Below, in pieces: positions 27,761 to 37,150 of a DNA stretch of 64,000 nt. Within the stretch, counting starts at the first letter, position 1, and each line of letters starts with the position of its first letter. The notes below the pieces were generated by a model. It was not told the DNA's origin. It searched no databases and saw only the letters and a program-made list of their open reading frames with translations. The DNA lies in assembly GCF_018604545.1 (NCBI RefSeq), contig NZ_CP075896.1, positions 4,340,001 through 4,404,000 of the forward strand, written 5' to 3'. The DNA is from Streptomyces koelreuteriae. GTDB lineage: Bacteria > Actinomycetota > Actinomycetes > Streptomycetales > Streptomycetaceae. Made by a program: the position numbers and the translations under genes.

Positions 27761-28024
27761 GTGGCACGCGTCGTAGTCGACGTCATGCTCAAGCCGGAGA
27801 TCCTCGACCCCCAGGGCCAGGCGGTGCAGCGCGCACTGCCGCGGCTGGGTTTCGAGGGGATCTCGGACGTCCGCCAGGGAAAGCGTTTCGAACTGGAAGT
27901 TGACGGGCCGGTCGACGAGGCCGCCCTCGCCCGCATTCACGATCTTGCGGAGTCCTTCCTCGCGAACACCGTGATCGAGGACTTCACCGTCCGGGTCGAG
28001 GAAGTCGCGGAGGCCGTGAAGTGA
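27761..28024 (+). CDS. purS: Phosphoribosylformylglycinamidine synthase subunit PurS
   Basis: 87 residues. I chose the GTG at 27761 (VARVVVDVMLKPEILDPQGQ) because the CGGGAG ribosome site ends 6 bases before it; the GTG at 27755 is too close. PurS is the small structural subunit that joins PurQ and PurL into the active FGAM synthase in Gram-positive bacteria. Its end overlaps purQ by 4 bases. Confidence 0.96.
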   Translation: MARVVVDVMLKPEILDPQGQAVQRALPRLGFEGISDVRQGKRFELEVDGPVDEAALARIHDLAESFLANTVIEDFTVRVEEVAEAVK

Positions 28025-28701
28025 CCGCTCGTATTGGCGTGGTCACTTTTCCCGGCAGTCTGGACGACCGGGACACGCAGCGCGCGATCCGGGTCGCGGG
28101 CGCCGAGCCGGTCGCCCTCTGGCACAAGGACAAGGACCTCAAGCAGGTCGACGCCGTGGTGTTGTGCGGTGGTTTCTCCTACGGCGATTATCTGCGCGCC
28201 GGGGCCATCGCCCGTTTCTCGCCGGTGATGGAGCCCCTGCTGGAGCAGGCGAAGGCCGGTCTGCCGGTGCTCGGCATCTGCAACGGCTTCCAGATCCTCA
28301 CCGAGGCCCATCTGCTCCCGGGCACGATGCTGCGCAACGACCACCTGCACTTCATCTGCCGTGACCAGAAGCTGCGCGTGGAGAACGCCGAGACCTCCTG
28401 GACCACCGATTACACGGCCGGCCAGGAGATCCACATCCCGCTGAAGAACAACGACGGGCAGTACGTGGCCGACGCGTACACGCTCGACCAGCTGGAGGCC
28501 GAGGGCCGCGTCGCCTTCCGCTACCTCGACTTCAACCCCAACGGCTCGCAGCGGGACATCGCCGGCGTCACCAACGCGGCCGGGAACGTGGTCGGCCTCA
28601 TGCCGCACCCCGAGCACGCCGTCGAGCCGCTGATCGGTACCGGTCGTACCGACGGTCTGCCGTTCTTCACCTCGATCCTCAAGAAGCTGGTCAACGCATG
28701 A
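28021..28701 (+). CDS. purQ: Phosphoribosylformylglycinamidine synthase, glutaminase subunit
   Basis: 226 residues, a class I glutamine amidotransferase. The nucleophile is Cys87 in VLGICNGFQ, and the His/Glu of the triad lie in GLMPHPEHAVEP. It releases ammonia from glutamine for PurL in FGAM formation. It overlaps purS and purL by 4 bases each, so the three subunits are made together. Confidence 0.97.
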   Translation: MTARIGVVTFPGSLDDRDTQRAIRVAGAEPVALWHKDKDLKQVDAVVLCGGFSYGDYLRAGAIARFSPVMEPLLEQAKAGLPVLGICNGFQILTEAHLLPGTMLRNDHLHFICRDQKLRVENAETSWTTDYTAGQEIHIPLKNNDGQYVADAYTLDQLEAEGRVAFRYLDFNPNGSQRDIAGVTNAAGNVVGLMPHPEHAVEPLIGTGRTDGLPFFTSILKKLVNA

Positions 28702-30956
28702 GCCGGACGCCTCTGGACACGGTCGAGCACGCGGCCGAGACCCCCGACGTCGAGCTGCCCTGGGCCGAACTGGGCCTGAAGAAGGACGAGTACGAGCGGG
28801 TCGTGGAGATCCTCGGCCGCCGGCCCACCGGGGCCGAGCTGGCCATGTACTCGGTCATGTGGTCCGAGCACTGCTCGTACAAGTCGTCGAAGGTGCACCT
28901 GCGCCAGTTCGGCGAGAAGGCCCCGCAGAGCGACGCCCTCCTCGTCGGTATCGGTGAGAACGCCGGTGTCGTGGACGTCGGCCAGGGCTACGCGGTCACC
29001 TTCAAGGTGGAGTCGCACAACCACCCCTCCTACGTCGAGCCCTACCAGGGCGCGGCCACGGGTGTCGGCGGCATCGTCCGCGACATCATCGCGATGGGCG
29101 CCCGCCCGGTCGCCGTCGTCGACCCGCTGCGCTTCGGCGCGGCCGACCACCCCGACACCAAGCGCGTCCTGCCGGGCGTCGTCGCGGGCATCGGCGGCTA
29201 CGGCAACTGCCTGGGCCTGCCCAACATCGGCGGCGAGGTCGTCTTCGACGCCTGCTACCAGGGCAACCCGCTGGTCAACGCCGGTGCCATCGGCGTCATG
29301 CGGCACGAGGACATCCACCTCGCGAAGGCCTCCGGCGCGGGCAACAAGGTCATCCTCTACGGGGCCCGGACCGGCGGTGACGGCATCGGCGGCGCCTCGA
29401 TCCTGGCCTCCGAGACCTTCGACGACGCGAAGCCGTCGAAGCGCCCGGCCGTCCAGGTCGGTGACCCCTTCCAGGAGAAGCTCCTCATCGAGTGCACCCT
29501 GGAGGCCTTCCAGGAGAAGCTGGTCGTCGGCATCCAGGACCTCGGCGCCGCGGGCCTGTCCTGCGCGACGAGCGAGCTGGCGTCGAACGGCTCGGGCGGC
29601 ATGCGCGTCACCCTGGACGACGTACCGCTCCGCGACTCCACGCTCTCGCCCGAGGAAATCCTCATGAGCGAGTCGCAGGAGCGCATGTGCGCGGTCGTCG
29701 AGCCCGAGAAGGTCGACCGCTTCCTGGAGATCTGCGAGAAGTGGGACGTCATCGCCACCGTCATCGGTGAGGTGACCGACGGCGACCGCCTGGAGATCTA
29801 CTGGCACGGCGGCAAGATCGTCGACGTCGACCCGCGCACGGTCGCGCACGAGGGCCCGGTCTACGAGCGCCCCTACGCCCGCCCGTCCTGGCAGGACACC
29901 CTCCAGGCGGACGACGCGAACAAGCTGCCCCGGCCGGAGACGTCGGCGGAACTGAAGGACCAGGTCCTGAAGCTGGTCGGCTCCCCGAACCAGGCCTCCA
30001 AGTCCTGGATCACCTCGCAGTACGACCACTTCGTGCAGGGCAATACGGTCCTCGCCCAGCCCGAGGACTCCGGCATGATCCGGATCGACGAGGAGTCCGG
30101 CCTCGGCGTGGCCATCGCGACCGACGGCAACGGCCGCTACGCCAAGCTGGACCCGTACCACGGCGCCCAGCTGGCCCTGGCGGAGGCGTACCGCAACGTC
30201 GCGACGACCGGCGCGAAGCCGCTCGCCGTCTCGGACTGCCTGAACTTCGGCTCGCCCGAGGACCCGGCGGTGATGTGGCAGTTCGCGGAGGCCGTGCGCG
30301 GTCTGGCGGACGCCTGTCAGCAGCTGGGCACCCCGGTGACCGGCGGCAACGTCTCCCTCTACAACCAGACGGGCGAGGCCGCCATCCACCCGACCCCGGT
30401 GGTCGCGGTGCTCGGCGTGATCGACGACGTGGCCCGCCGTACGCCGGTCGCCTTCCAGGAGGAGGGGCAGCTGCTCTACCTCCTCGGCGACACGCGTGAG
30501 GAGTTCAGCGGCTCGGCCTGGTCCCAGGTCGTCCACGACCACCTCGGCGGTCTGCCGCCCAAGGTCGACCTGGAGCGCGAGCGGCTGCTCGCCGAGATCC
30601 TGATCTCCGCCTCCCGCGACGGCATGATCGACTCCGCGCACGACCTGTCCGACGGCGGTCTGATCCAGGCGGTCGTCGAGTCGGCGCTGCTCGGCGGCAA
30701 GGGCGCCCGCCTGATCGTCCCGGACGGTCTGGACGCCTTCACCTTCCTCTTCTCCGAGTCGGCGGGTCGCGCGGTCGTGGCCGTGCCGCGCTCCGAGGAG
30801 CTCCGCTTCAACGACATGTGCGGCGCGCGGGGCCTCCCGGCCACCCGCATCGGTGTCGTCGACGGCGACTCGGTGGAGCTGCAGGGCGAGTTCACCCTCC
30901 CCCTGTCCGAGCTGCGTGAGACGCACGAGGCGACGATCCCGGCGCTGCTGGCCTGA
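28698..30956 (+). CDS. purL: Phosphoribosylformylglycinamidine synthase, large subunit PurL
   Basis: 752 residues, the normal length of the small-type PurL. It has two AIRS-like halves: MWSEHCSYKSSK and the ATP-binding VESHNHPSYVEPYQGAATGV in the first, and SDCLNFGSPEDPAVMWQF and DLSDGGL in the second. It converts FGAR plus ammonia and ATP to FGAM. Last gene of purSQL, closed by a hairpin 15 bases downstream. Confidence 0.97.
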   Translation: MSRTPLDTVEHAAETPDVELPWAELGLKKDEYERVVEILGRRPTGAELAMYSVMWSEHCSYKSSKVHLRQFGEKAPQSDALLVGIGENAGVVDVGQGYAVTFKVESHNHPSYVEPYQGAATGVGGIVRDIIAMGARPVAVVDPLRFGAADHPDTKRVLPGVVAGIGGYGNCLGLPNIGGEVVFDACYQGNPLVNAGAIGVMRHEDIHLAKASGAGNKVILYGARTGGDGIGGASILASETFDDAKPSKRPAVQVGDPFQEKLLIECTLEAFQEKLVVGIQDLGAAGLSCATSELASNGSGGMRVTLDDVPLRDSTLSPEEILMSESQERMCAVVEPEKVDRFLEICEKWDVIATVIGEVTDGDRLEIYWHGGKIVDVDPRTVAHEGPVYERPYARPSWQDTLQADDANKLPRPETSAELKDQVLKLVGSPNQASKSWITSQYDHFVQGNTVLAQPEDSGMIRIDEESGLGVAIATDGNGRYAKLDPYHGAQLALAEAYRNVATTGAKPLAVSDCLNFGSPEDPAVMWQFAEAVRGLADACQQLGTPVTGGNVSLYNQTGEAAIHPTPVVAVLGVIDDVARRTPVAFQEEGQLLYLLGDTREEFSGSAWSQVVHDHLGGLPPKVDLERERLLAEILISASRDGMIDSAHDLSDGGLIQAVVESALLGGKGARLIVPDGLDAFTFLFSESAGRAVVAVPRSEELRFNDMCGARGLPATRIGVVDGDSVELQGEFTLPLSELRETHEATIPALLA

Positions 30957-30971
30957 CCCGAGGCAGTCGTA

Positions 30972-31007
30972 CTGTGCCCCGTCGAGGTCCCACTCGGCGG
31001 GGCACAG
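30972..31007. terminator. Hairpin terminator after purL
   Basis: The arms CTGTGCCCCGTCGAG and CTCGGCGGGGCACAG pair almost perfectly around a six-base loop just after the purL stop. Confidence 0.8.
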
Positions 31008-31059
31008 GTGTCTCCACACGTCGTCCCCCGATTCCGGCGGGCCCGGGCCGACGGTTGCA

Positions 31060-31083
31060 CGAGATTACGTAGTTCCGTAATCT
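31060..31083. promoter_or_regulatory. Perfect inverted repeat before the ArsR-like gene (probable operator)
   Basis: The half-sites GAGATTACG and CGTAATCTC form a perfect 9-bp inverted repeat separated by six bases. It ends 7 bases before the GTG of the regulator at 31091. Position and symmetry fit an autorepression operator that blocks transcription or initiation. Confidence 0.65.
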
Positions 31084-31090
31084 CTGTGGA

Positions 31091-31591
31091 GTGGAACTCG
31101 AAGCACGCGTAGCCGACCTGGAGCGCCGTCTGGCGGCCCTCGAAGGCGCCCACCGCGCCGGACCCCGTCTCGACGACAGCGACTTCTGGGCGCTGAACGG
31201 GCTGAAGGAGCAGCTGGCCGAGCTGGGGGCCGCCGACGGCGGCATCCTCTACACCGGCTCCGTGCGCCTGCCGACGGGCGAGCCGTACGTCTGGCAGATG
31301 GGCGTCCTGACGGAAGGACTGCTGGAGGAGGACTGGACGACGGCCGCCGAGTCGTTCGCGGCGCTCGGCCACCCCGTGCGGCTCCGGCTGCTCCACGAGA
31401 TCCTCGGCGGCCGGCGCACCGCGGCCGAACTCGCCGAGCTGGACGAGGTCGGCACGACCGGCCAGATCTACCACCACCTGCGCCAGCTCACCGCCACCGG
31501 CTGGCTGCACACGACCGGCCGGGGCCGCTACGAAGTACCGGACCAGCGCGTCGTACCGCTGCTGGTGGCGGTGGCGACGGCCAGGCCCTAG
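31091..31591 (+). CDS. ArsR-like winged-helix transcriptional regulator
   Basis: 166 residues. An N-terminal coiled-coil-like stretch (MELEARVADLERRLAALEG) precedes a domain ending in a winged helix: FAALGHPVRLRLLHEILGG, then TTGQIYHHLRQLTATGWLHT. The ArsR-type metal motif is absent, so the signal is not a classical soft metal. A perfect inverted repeat lies directly upstream. It is followed after 21 bases by an M23-type peptidase gene, its probable target. Confidence 0.8.
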   Translation: MELEARVADLERRLAALEGAHRAGPRLDDSDFWALNGLKEQLAELGAADGGILYTGSVRLPTGEPYVWQMGVLTEGLLEEDWTTAAESFAALGHPVRLRLLHEILGGRRTAAELAELDEVGTTGQIYHHLRQLTATGWLHTTGRGRYEVPDQRVVPLLVAVATARP

Positions 31592-31612
31592 ACACGACGA
31601 ACCGGGGGCAGA

Positions 31613-32446
31613 ATGTCCGCACGCAAGCTCGGCACACTGGCCTTCCAAGGCCTCCAGCTGGTTTTCATCGGCGTGGTGATCGCCCATATCTGCTTCGGCT
31701 GGGGCTACCCCATCCTGTGGAACTGCCTGCTGCTGCTCCTCGCGTACGCCGTCATGACCGTCGCCAACCGGTGGGGCGGCGCCCCCGACAGCCCGCGCCG
31801 GGCCCGGGAGCCCCTGGACGTCGCCCCGCCCGTGACCGGCCGCTGGTCCGCGCTGAACAGCCCCGCCGACCGCACCCCGAGCCACGGCATCCACGCCCAC
31901 GGGCAGACGTACGCCATCGACATCCTCGCCGAGCCCGAGCCGGGCGCCCGCCCCGCCTTCCGCCCGCTGTGGCCGCTCGCCCGCCGCCCCGAGGACTTCC
32001 CGGCCTTCGGCGCCGAGATCCTCGCGGTCGCCGACGCCACGGTCGTACGGGCCGCCGACGGGCAGCGCGACCACCTCAGCCGCAACTCACTGCCCGGCCT
32101 GCTCTACCTGATGCTGATCGAAGGCTCGGTACGGGAGATGTCCGGCATCCGCCAGATCCTCGGCAACCACATCGTCCTGGACCTCGGCAACGGCACCTAC
32201 GCCGCCTACGCCCACCTCCAGCGCGGCTCCCTCACCGTCCGCGAGGGCGACCGCGTCCGGGCCGGACAGCTCCTCGCCCGCTGCGGCAACTCCGGCAACT
32301 CCTCCGAGCCGCATCTGCACTTCCAGCTCATGGACGGCCCCGACCCGGACGCGGCCCGCGGCGTCCCCTTCACCTGGACCGGCATCGGCGTGCCCGGCAA
32401 CGGCCAGACCTTCGAGGCACCCCCGACTGTCACAGCCCCTGCTTAG
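31613..32446 (+). CDS. M23-family metallopeptidase, membrane anchored
   Basis: 277 residues. Two hydrophobic segments (about 8-30 and 33-52) anchor a domain with the LytM zinc motif: HxxxxxxD as HAHGQTYAID (about 98-107) and HLHF near residue 240. A beta-rich lysostaphin-type core lies between (GNHIVLDLGNGTYAAYAHLQ). Such enzymes cut peptide bridges of peptidoglycan, which in Streptomyces include glycine. It is probably in an operon with the regulator 21 bases upstream. Confidence 0.82.
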   Translation: MSARKLGTLAFQGLQLVFIGVVIAHICFGWGYPILWNCLLLLLAYAVMTVANRWGGAPDSPRRAREPLDVAPPVTGRWSALNSPADRTPSHGIHAHGQTYAIDILAEPEPGARPAFRPLWPLARRPEDFPAFGAEILAVADATVVRAADGQRDHLSRNSLPGLLYLMLIEGSVREMSGIRQILGNHIVLDLGNGTYAAYAHLQRGSLTVREGDRVRAGQLLARCGNSGNSSEPHLHFQLMDGPDPDAARGVPFTWTGIGVPGNGQTFEAPPTVTAPA

Positions 32447-32455
32447 TCTGACCCC

Positions 32456-33253
32456 ATGCCCCCGGCCAAGAAGCGCCCCCGCGCCTACGACCCCGCCAAG
32501 ACCCGGGCCGCCGTGCTCGCCCAGTTCGGGCACATACGCCGGGCCGTGGCCACCCTCGGCCCCGACCGGCTGGCCCTGCCCACGCGCCTCGGCGACTGGA
32601 CCGTGCGCGAGCTGGCCGCGCACTGCGCCATGGCCCTGGACGCCGTGGACCGGCTGCTCGCGGAGCCCGAGCCCGTACGGCAGGACGCCCGGCTGCTCGA
32701 CTGGCCGTTCGCCATAGCCGAGGACGCCCCCGCCATCGCCGCCACCGCCCGCCGCCTGGCCGAGGAGCACCCGGACCTCGACACCCACCTCGCCGCCGCC
32801 GAGCACCGCTTCACCGCGAACCTCGACGCACACCCCGCCGCCCGGCTCCTCCCCACCAGCGCGGGCGCCCTGCCCCTGGCCGACTACGTCGTCACGCGCG
32901 CGGTCGAACTCGTCGTCCACACCGACGACCTCAACACCGCCGTCCCCGGCCTGGACATCCCCTACGACCGTCAGGCCCTGGCCGCCTGCACCCGGCTGCT
33001 CGCCGACGCCCTCGCCGCGAAGGCACCCGGCGGCTCGACGGAGGTCCGGGTGCCGCCGTACGCGGTCGTGCAGTGCGTCGAGGGCCCGAGGCACACCCGG
33101 GGCACCCCGCCCAACGTCGTCGAGACGGACCCGCTGACCTGGATCCGGCTGGCGACCGGCCGGCTGACCTGGAAGCAGGCGCTCCACGACGCCCAGGTCA
33201 GCGCGAGCGGCGAGCGGGCCGACCTGGACGCGTACCTGCCCGTGCTGAGCTGA
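32456..33253 (+). CDS. Maleylpyruvate isomerase / sterol-carrier family protein
   Basis: 265 residues. The N-terminal DinB-like four-helix part, with LGDWTVRELAAHCAMALDAVDRLL, holds one metal His, and VELVVHTDDLNTAVPG supplies another. The C-terminus is SCP2-like. Family members include mycothiol-dependent isomerases; the substrate of this one is unknown. It starts 9 bases after the M23 peptidase gene and could be read through from it. Confidence 0.72.
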   Translation: MPPAKKRPRAYDPAKTRAAVLAQFGHIRRAVATLGPDRLALPTRLGDWTVRELAAHCAMALDAVDRLLAEPEPVRQDARLLDWPFAIAEDAPAIAATARRLAEEHPDLDTHLAAAEHRFTANLDAHPAARLLPTSAGALPLADYVVTRAVELVVHTDDLNTAVPGLDIPYDRQALAACTRLLADALAAKAPGGSTEVRVPPYAVVQCVEGPRHTRGTPPNVVETDPLTWIRLATGRLTWKQALHDAQVSASGERADLDAYLPVLS

Positions 33254-33290
33254 GGGGAACCGATCCCCCCGGTTGCCCCGTCGAAGTGGC

Positions 33291-34070
33291 ATGGACAGGC
33301 AGAAGCAGCGCATGACCCTGACGGCCGCCGCCATGCTCGTCCCGCTCATGGCGGCCTGCGGCAGTGAGAAGGCGGACAGCGGCAGCGGTTCGGTCGGTGC
33401 CGACAAGCCGGCGATGACCGGCATGCGGTGGAGCGTGGACAGCGTCACCGCCGACGGCAAGACCCAGAAGGCACCCACCGGCGCCCACGTGACCATCGAC
33501 AAGGGCCGGGCCGAGGGCAGCTTCGGCTGCAACAACTTCGGCGCCGACGCCACCGTCGACGGTGACCGCGTCCGGCTCAGCAAGACCATGGCCACGGAGA
33601 TGGCCTGCGAGGACAAGCCGATGGCCTTCGAGGAGGCCCTCGCCCGCACCCTCTCCGACCAGGAGTTCAAGGCGAAGGTGGACGGCGACCGCCTCACCCT
33701 CACCACCGACAAGGGCGACACCGTCCGTCTCACCAAGGCCAAGGACGCCGAGCTGAGCGGCACCAAGTGGACCGTCACGACCCCGGAGGCGGCCGACGGC
33801 CGCGCCCACCTCACCTTCGACGAGAAGAAGGGCACCGTCTCCGGAAGCCTCGGCTGCAACAAGGTGAACGCCAAGGCCACCGTGCGCGACGGCCATATCA
33901 CCCTGGGCCCTCCGGCCACGACCCGAATGATGTGCGAAGACTCACTCATGACCGGCGAGAAGACCCTGCTCCGTCTTTTCGACGGGAAGCTGAAGTACGG
34001 AGTCGATCATCAGACTCTTACGCTGACCAGCGAAAACGGTACGAGCGTGCGAGCAGTCGCCGAACAGTGA
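33291..34070 (+). CDS. META-domain lipoprotein with two repeats
   Basis: 259 residues with a lipoprotein signal (LVPLMAACGS, Cys23). Two META domains follow: MRWSVDSVTADGK to CEDKPMAFEEALARTL, and TKWTVTTPEAADG to CEDSLMTGEKTLLRLF. Each has the core GCN (FGCNNFGAD, LGCNKVNAK) and a C-terminal MxC. META domains occur in HslJ-like stress proteins; the function is structural or unknown. Extracellular and attached to the membrane by lipid. No clear operon partner. Confidence 0.85.
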   Translation: MDRQKQRMTLTAAAMLVPLMAACGSEKADSGSGSVGADKPAMTGMRWSVDSVTADGKTQKAPTGAHVTIDKGRAEGSFGCNNFGADATVDGDRVRLSKTMATEMACEDKPMAFEEALARTLSDQEFKAKVDGDRLTLTTDKGDTVRLTKAKDAELSGTKWTVTTPEAADGRAHLTFDEKKGTVSGSLGCNKVNAKATVRDGHITLGPPATTRMMCEDSLMTGEKTLLRLFDGKLKYGVDHQTLTLTSENGTSVRAVAEQ

Positions 34071-34133
34071 TCCACCAAAAAGTCCGGAATCCCCAATTCG
34101 GACCAGTGGTCGACCTCGCCTACACTCGGTGGC

Positions 34134-35663
34134 GTGCCACGTGGTGACGGACGACTCAACCACGACCTGCTCCCCGGTGAGAAGGGCCCCCAGGACGCTT
34201 GTGGCGTCTTCGGTGTCTGGGCTCCGGGCGAAGAGGTCGCCAAGCTCACGTACTTCGGGCTCTACGCCCTCCAGCATCGAGGCCAGGAATCCGCGGGAAT
34301 CGCGGTCAGCAACGGCTCTCAGATCCTTGTCTTCAAGGACATGGGCCTGGTCTCCCAGGTCTTCGACGAAACCTCCCTCGGCTCGCTCCAGGGACACATC
34401 GCGGTCGGACACGCCCGCTACTCGACCACCGGTGCCTCCGTGTGGGAGAACGCCCAGCCGACGTTCCGTGCCACCGGGCACGGCTCCATCGCGCTCGGCC
34501 ACAACGGCAACCTGGTCAACACCGCCCAGCTCGCCGAGATGGTCGCCGACCTGCCCAAGCAGGAGGGCGGCCGCACCCCGCGCGTCGCGGCGACCAACGA
34601 CACCGACCTGCTCACCGCGCTCCTCGCGGCCCAGGTCGACGAGGACGGCAAGCCGCTGACCATCGAGGACGCCGCACACAGCATCCTCCCGCAGGTCAAG
34701 GGCGCCTTCTCCCTCGTCTTCATGGACGAGCACACGCTGTACGCGGCCCGCGACCCGCAGGGCATCCGCCCGCTGGTCCTCGGCCGCCTGGAGCGCGGCT
34801 GGGTCGTGGCCTCCGAGTCCGCGGCCCTCGACATCTGCGGCGCCTCCTACGTCCGCGAGATCGAGCCGGGCGAGTTCGTCGCCATCGACGAGAACGGCCT
34901 GCGGTCCTCCCGATTCGCGGATGCGAAGCCCAAGGGCTGTGTCTTCGAGTACGTGTACCTGGCCCGCCCGGACACCGACATCGCCGGCCGCAACGTCTAC
35001 CTCTCCCGCGTGGAGATGGGCCGCAAGCTCGCCAAGGAAGCCCCGGCCGACGCCGACCTCGTCATAGCGACCCCGGAATCCGGCACCCCCGCCGCCATCG
35101 GCTACGCGGAGGCGTCCGGCATCCCCTTCGGCTCCGGCCTGGTGAAGAACGCCTACGTCGGGCGTACGTTCATCCAGCCCTCGCAGACCATCCGCCAGCT
35201 GGGCATCCGCCTGAAGCTGAACCCGCTGAAGGAAGTCATCAAGGGCAAGCGCCTGGTCGTCGTCGACGACTCGATCGTGCGCGGCAACACGCAGCGGGCC
35301 CTGGTCCGCATGCTCCGCGAGGCGGGCGCCGCCGAGGTCCACATCCGGATCTCCTCGCCGCCCGTGAAGTGGCCCTGCTTCTTCGGCATCGACTTCGCCA
35401 CCCGCGCCGAGCTCATCGCCAACGGCATGACCGTCGACGAGATCGGCACCTCGATGGGCGCCGACTCCCTGGCGTACATCTCCATCGACGGCATGATCGA
35501 GGCGACCACCATCGCCAAGCCGAACCTGTGCCGCGCCTGCTTCGACGGCGAGTACCCGATGGACCTCCCGGACCCCGAGCTGCTCGGCAAGCAGCTCCTG
35601 GAGACCGAGCTGGCCGCCGGCCCGGCCGCCACGGCCGCCGCCGACGCGATCCGCCGCCCGTAG
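34134..35663 (+). CDS. purF: Amidophosphoribosyltransferase
   Basis: 509 residues from a GTG. A 22-residue propeptide precedes Cys23 (GPQDACGVFGVWAPG), the N-terminal nucleophile exposed after processing. The PRPP-binding motif is VVVDDSIVRGNTQRALV. Further cysteines (KWPCFFGID, NLCRACFDGEYP) match those that hold the [4Fe-4S] cluster in B. subtilis-type PurF. It makes phosphoribosylamine, the first committed step of purine synthesis, and is followed after 44 bases by purM. Confidence 0.97.
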   Translation: MPRGDGRLNHDLLPGEKGPQDACGVFGVWAPGEEVAKLTYFGLYALQHRGQESAGIAVSNGSQILVFKDMGLVSQVFDETSLGSLQGHIAVGHARYSTTGASVWENAQPTFRATGHGSIALGHNGNLVNTAQLAEMVADLPKQEGGRTPRVAATNDTDLLTALLAAQVDEDGKPLTIEDAAHSILPQVKGAFSLVFMDEHTLYAARDPQGIRPLVLGRLERGWVVASESAALDICGASYVREIEPGEFVAIDENGLRSSRFADAKPKGCVFEYVYLARPDTDIAGRNVYLSRVEMGRKLAKEAPADADLVIATPESGTPAAIGYAEASGIPFGSGLVKNAYVGRTFIQPSQTIRQLGIRLKLNPLKEVIKGKRLVVVDDSIVRGNTQRALVRMLREAGAAEVHIRISSPPVKWPCFFGIDFATRAELIANGMTVDEIGTSMGADSLAYISIDGMIEATTIAKPNLCRACFDGEYPMDLPDPELLGKQLLETELAAGPAATAAADAIRRP

Positions 35664-35707
35664 TCAGCCCGTATCACCTGCCGTACGACACGAAAGCTCT
35701 CACAGCC

Positions 35708-36802
35708 ATGTCTGAGACCCACAGTGCCGAGGGCGGCGCCAGCCCCGCATCTGCTTCCTACAAAACAGCAGGTGTCGACATCGAAGCCGGCGACCGCGCC
35801 GTAGACCTCATGAAGGAGTGGGTGAAGAAGGCGCAGCGCCCCGAGGTCCTCGGCGGCCTCGGCGGCTTCGCCGGCCTCTTCGACGCCTCCGCCCTGAAGA
35901 ACTACGAGCGTCCCCTGCTGGCCTCCGCCACGGACGGCGTCGGCACCAAGGTCGACATCGCCCGCCAGCTCGGGATCTACGACACGATCGGCCATGACCT
36001 GGTCGCCATGGTCATGGACGACATCGTGGTCTGCGGCGCCGAGCCCCTGTTCATGACCGACTACATCTGCGTCGGCAAGGTCCACCCCGAGCGCGTCGCC
36101 GCCATCGTCAAGGGCATCGCCGAGGGCTGTGTCCTGGCCGGCTGCGCCCTGGTCGGCGGCGAGACCGCCGAGCACCCGGGCCTGCTCGGCGCGGACGACT
36201 TCGATGTCGCCGGCGCCGGCACGGGTGTCGTGGAGGCCGACCGGCTGCTCGGCGCGGATCGTATCCGTACGGGTGACGCGGTGATCGCCATGGCGGCCTC
36301 CGGTCTTCACTCGAACGGGTACTCCCTCGTCCGGCATGTCCTGCTGAACCAGGCGGGCCTCGCGCTGGACGCCCACATCGACGAGCTCGGCCGCACCCTC
36401 GGAGAGGAGCTGCTGGAGCCGACGAAGATCTACTCGCTGGACTGCCTGGCCCTGATGCGCACCACCGAGGTGCACGCCTTCAGCCACATCACCGGCGGCG
36501 GACTCGCGGCCAATCTCGCCCGGGTGATCCCGGACGAGCTGCACGCCATCGTCGACCGCTCCACCTGGACCCCGGCCCCGATCTTCGACCTCGTCGGCCG
36601 GACGGGCCAGGTCGAGCGCCTGGAGCTGGAGAAGACCCTGAACATGGGCGTGGGCATGATCGCGATCGTGCCCCAGGAGTCCACCGACGTGGCCCTGGCG
36701 ACCCTGGCCGACCGCGGCGTGGACGCCTGGGTGGCAGGAGAGATCACGGACCGGGGCGAGCACACCACCGGCGCCGCCCTGATCGGTGACTACGCGAGCT
36801 GA
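35708..36802 (+). CDS. purM: Phosphoribosylformylglycinamidine cyclo-ligase
   Basis: 364 residues. The ATG at 35708 begins MSETHSAEGGASPASASYKT, then GVDIEAGDRAVDLMKEWVKK and LLASATDGVGTKVDIA. The segments GGETAEHPG and SGLHSNGYSLVR are PurM signatures. It cyclises FGAM to AIR with ATP. It is probably co-transcribed with purF; a terminator lies 44 bases downstream. Confidence 0.97.
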   Translation: MSETHSAEGGASPASASYKTAGVDIEAGDRAVDLMKEWVKKAQRPEVLGGLGGFAGLFDASALKNYERPLLASATDGVGTKVDIARQLGIYDTIGHDLVAMVMDDIVVCGAEPLFMTDYICVGKVHPERVAAIVKGIAEGCVLAGCALVGGETAEHPGLLGADDFDVAGAGTGVVEADRLLGADRIRTGDAVIAMAASGLHSNGYSLVRHVLLNQAGLALDAHIDELGRTLGEELLEPTKIYSLDCLALMRTTEVHAFSHITGGGLAANLARVIPDELHAIVDRSTWTPAPIFDLVGRTGQVERLELEKTLNMGVGMIAIVPQESTDVALATLADRGVDAWVAGEITDRGEHTTGAALIGDYAS

Positions 36803-36846
36803 GGCACGGGGGTCCGCAACCCTGCGGGCCCTGCGGGCAGCACAGA

Positions 36847-36878
36847 ACCCGGTCGGTGACCGAAGTCACCGACCGGGT
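36847..36878. terminator. Bidirectional terminator between purM and DUF3073 gene
   Basis: A perfect 14-bp stem ACCCGGTCGGTGAC / GTCACCGACCGGGT with a CGAA loop lies between the convergent genes. Confidence 0.85.
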
Positions 36879-36895
36879 GAGTGCTCAGTGCAGGG

Positions 36896-37150
36896 TCAAG
36901 CGCCGCGACGGTGTTGTGAGGACTGGTCGTCCTCATCTTCGTCGTCGTCCTCATAGAGGTCGGCGTACCGTGCGTACAGGTCCTCATCCTGATCATCGTC
37001 CTCGACCACCGGCTCGCCGTTAGGCGGCTGCGGATGTGAAGGCGATGCACCCAGCTCTTCGGCCAGGCGTGAGAGGTCAGTCCCACCGCTGTTGTACTTC
37101 AGCTGGCGGGCGACCTTCGTCTGCTTGGCCTTGGCCCGGCCGCGCCCCAT
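36896..37150 (-). CDS. DUF3073 small actinobacterial protein
   Basis: 84 residues. The basic start MGRGRAKAKQTKVARQLKYN followed by a strongly acidic C-terminus (YEDDDEDEDD) is the DUF3073 pattern. It is conserved next to purM in Streptomyces and has no known function; the charge split suggests nucleic-acid or ribosome association (inference only). Confidence 0.88.
   Translation of the reverse strand: MGRGRAKAKQTKVARQLKYNSGGTDLSRLAEELGASPSHPQPPNGEPVVEDDDQDEDLYARYADLYEDDDEDEDDQSSQHRRGA

Noticed and set aside
28521..31019. Minus-strand frame of 832 codons opposite purL
   Set aside because: Pure antisense of purL with low-complexity Val/Gly/Asp composition.
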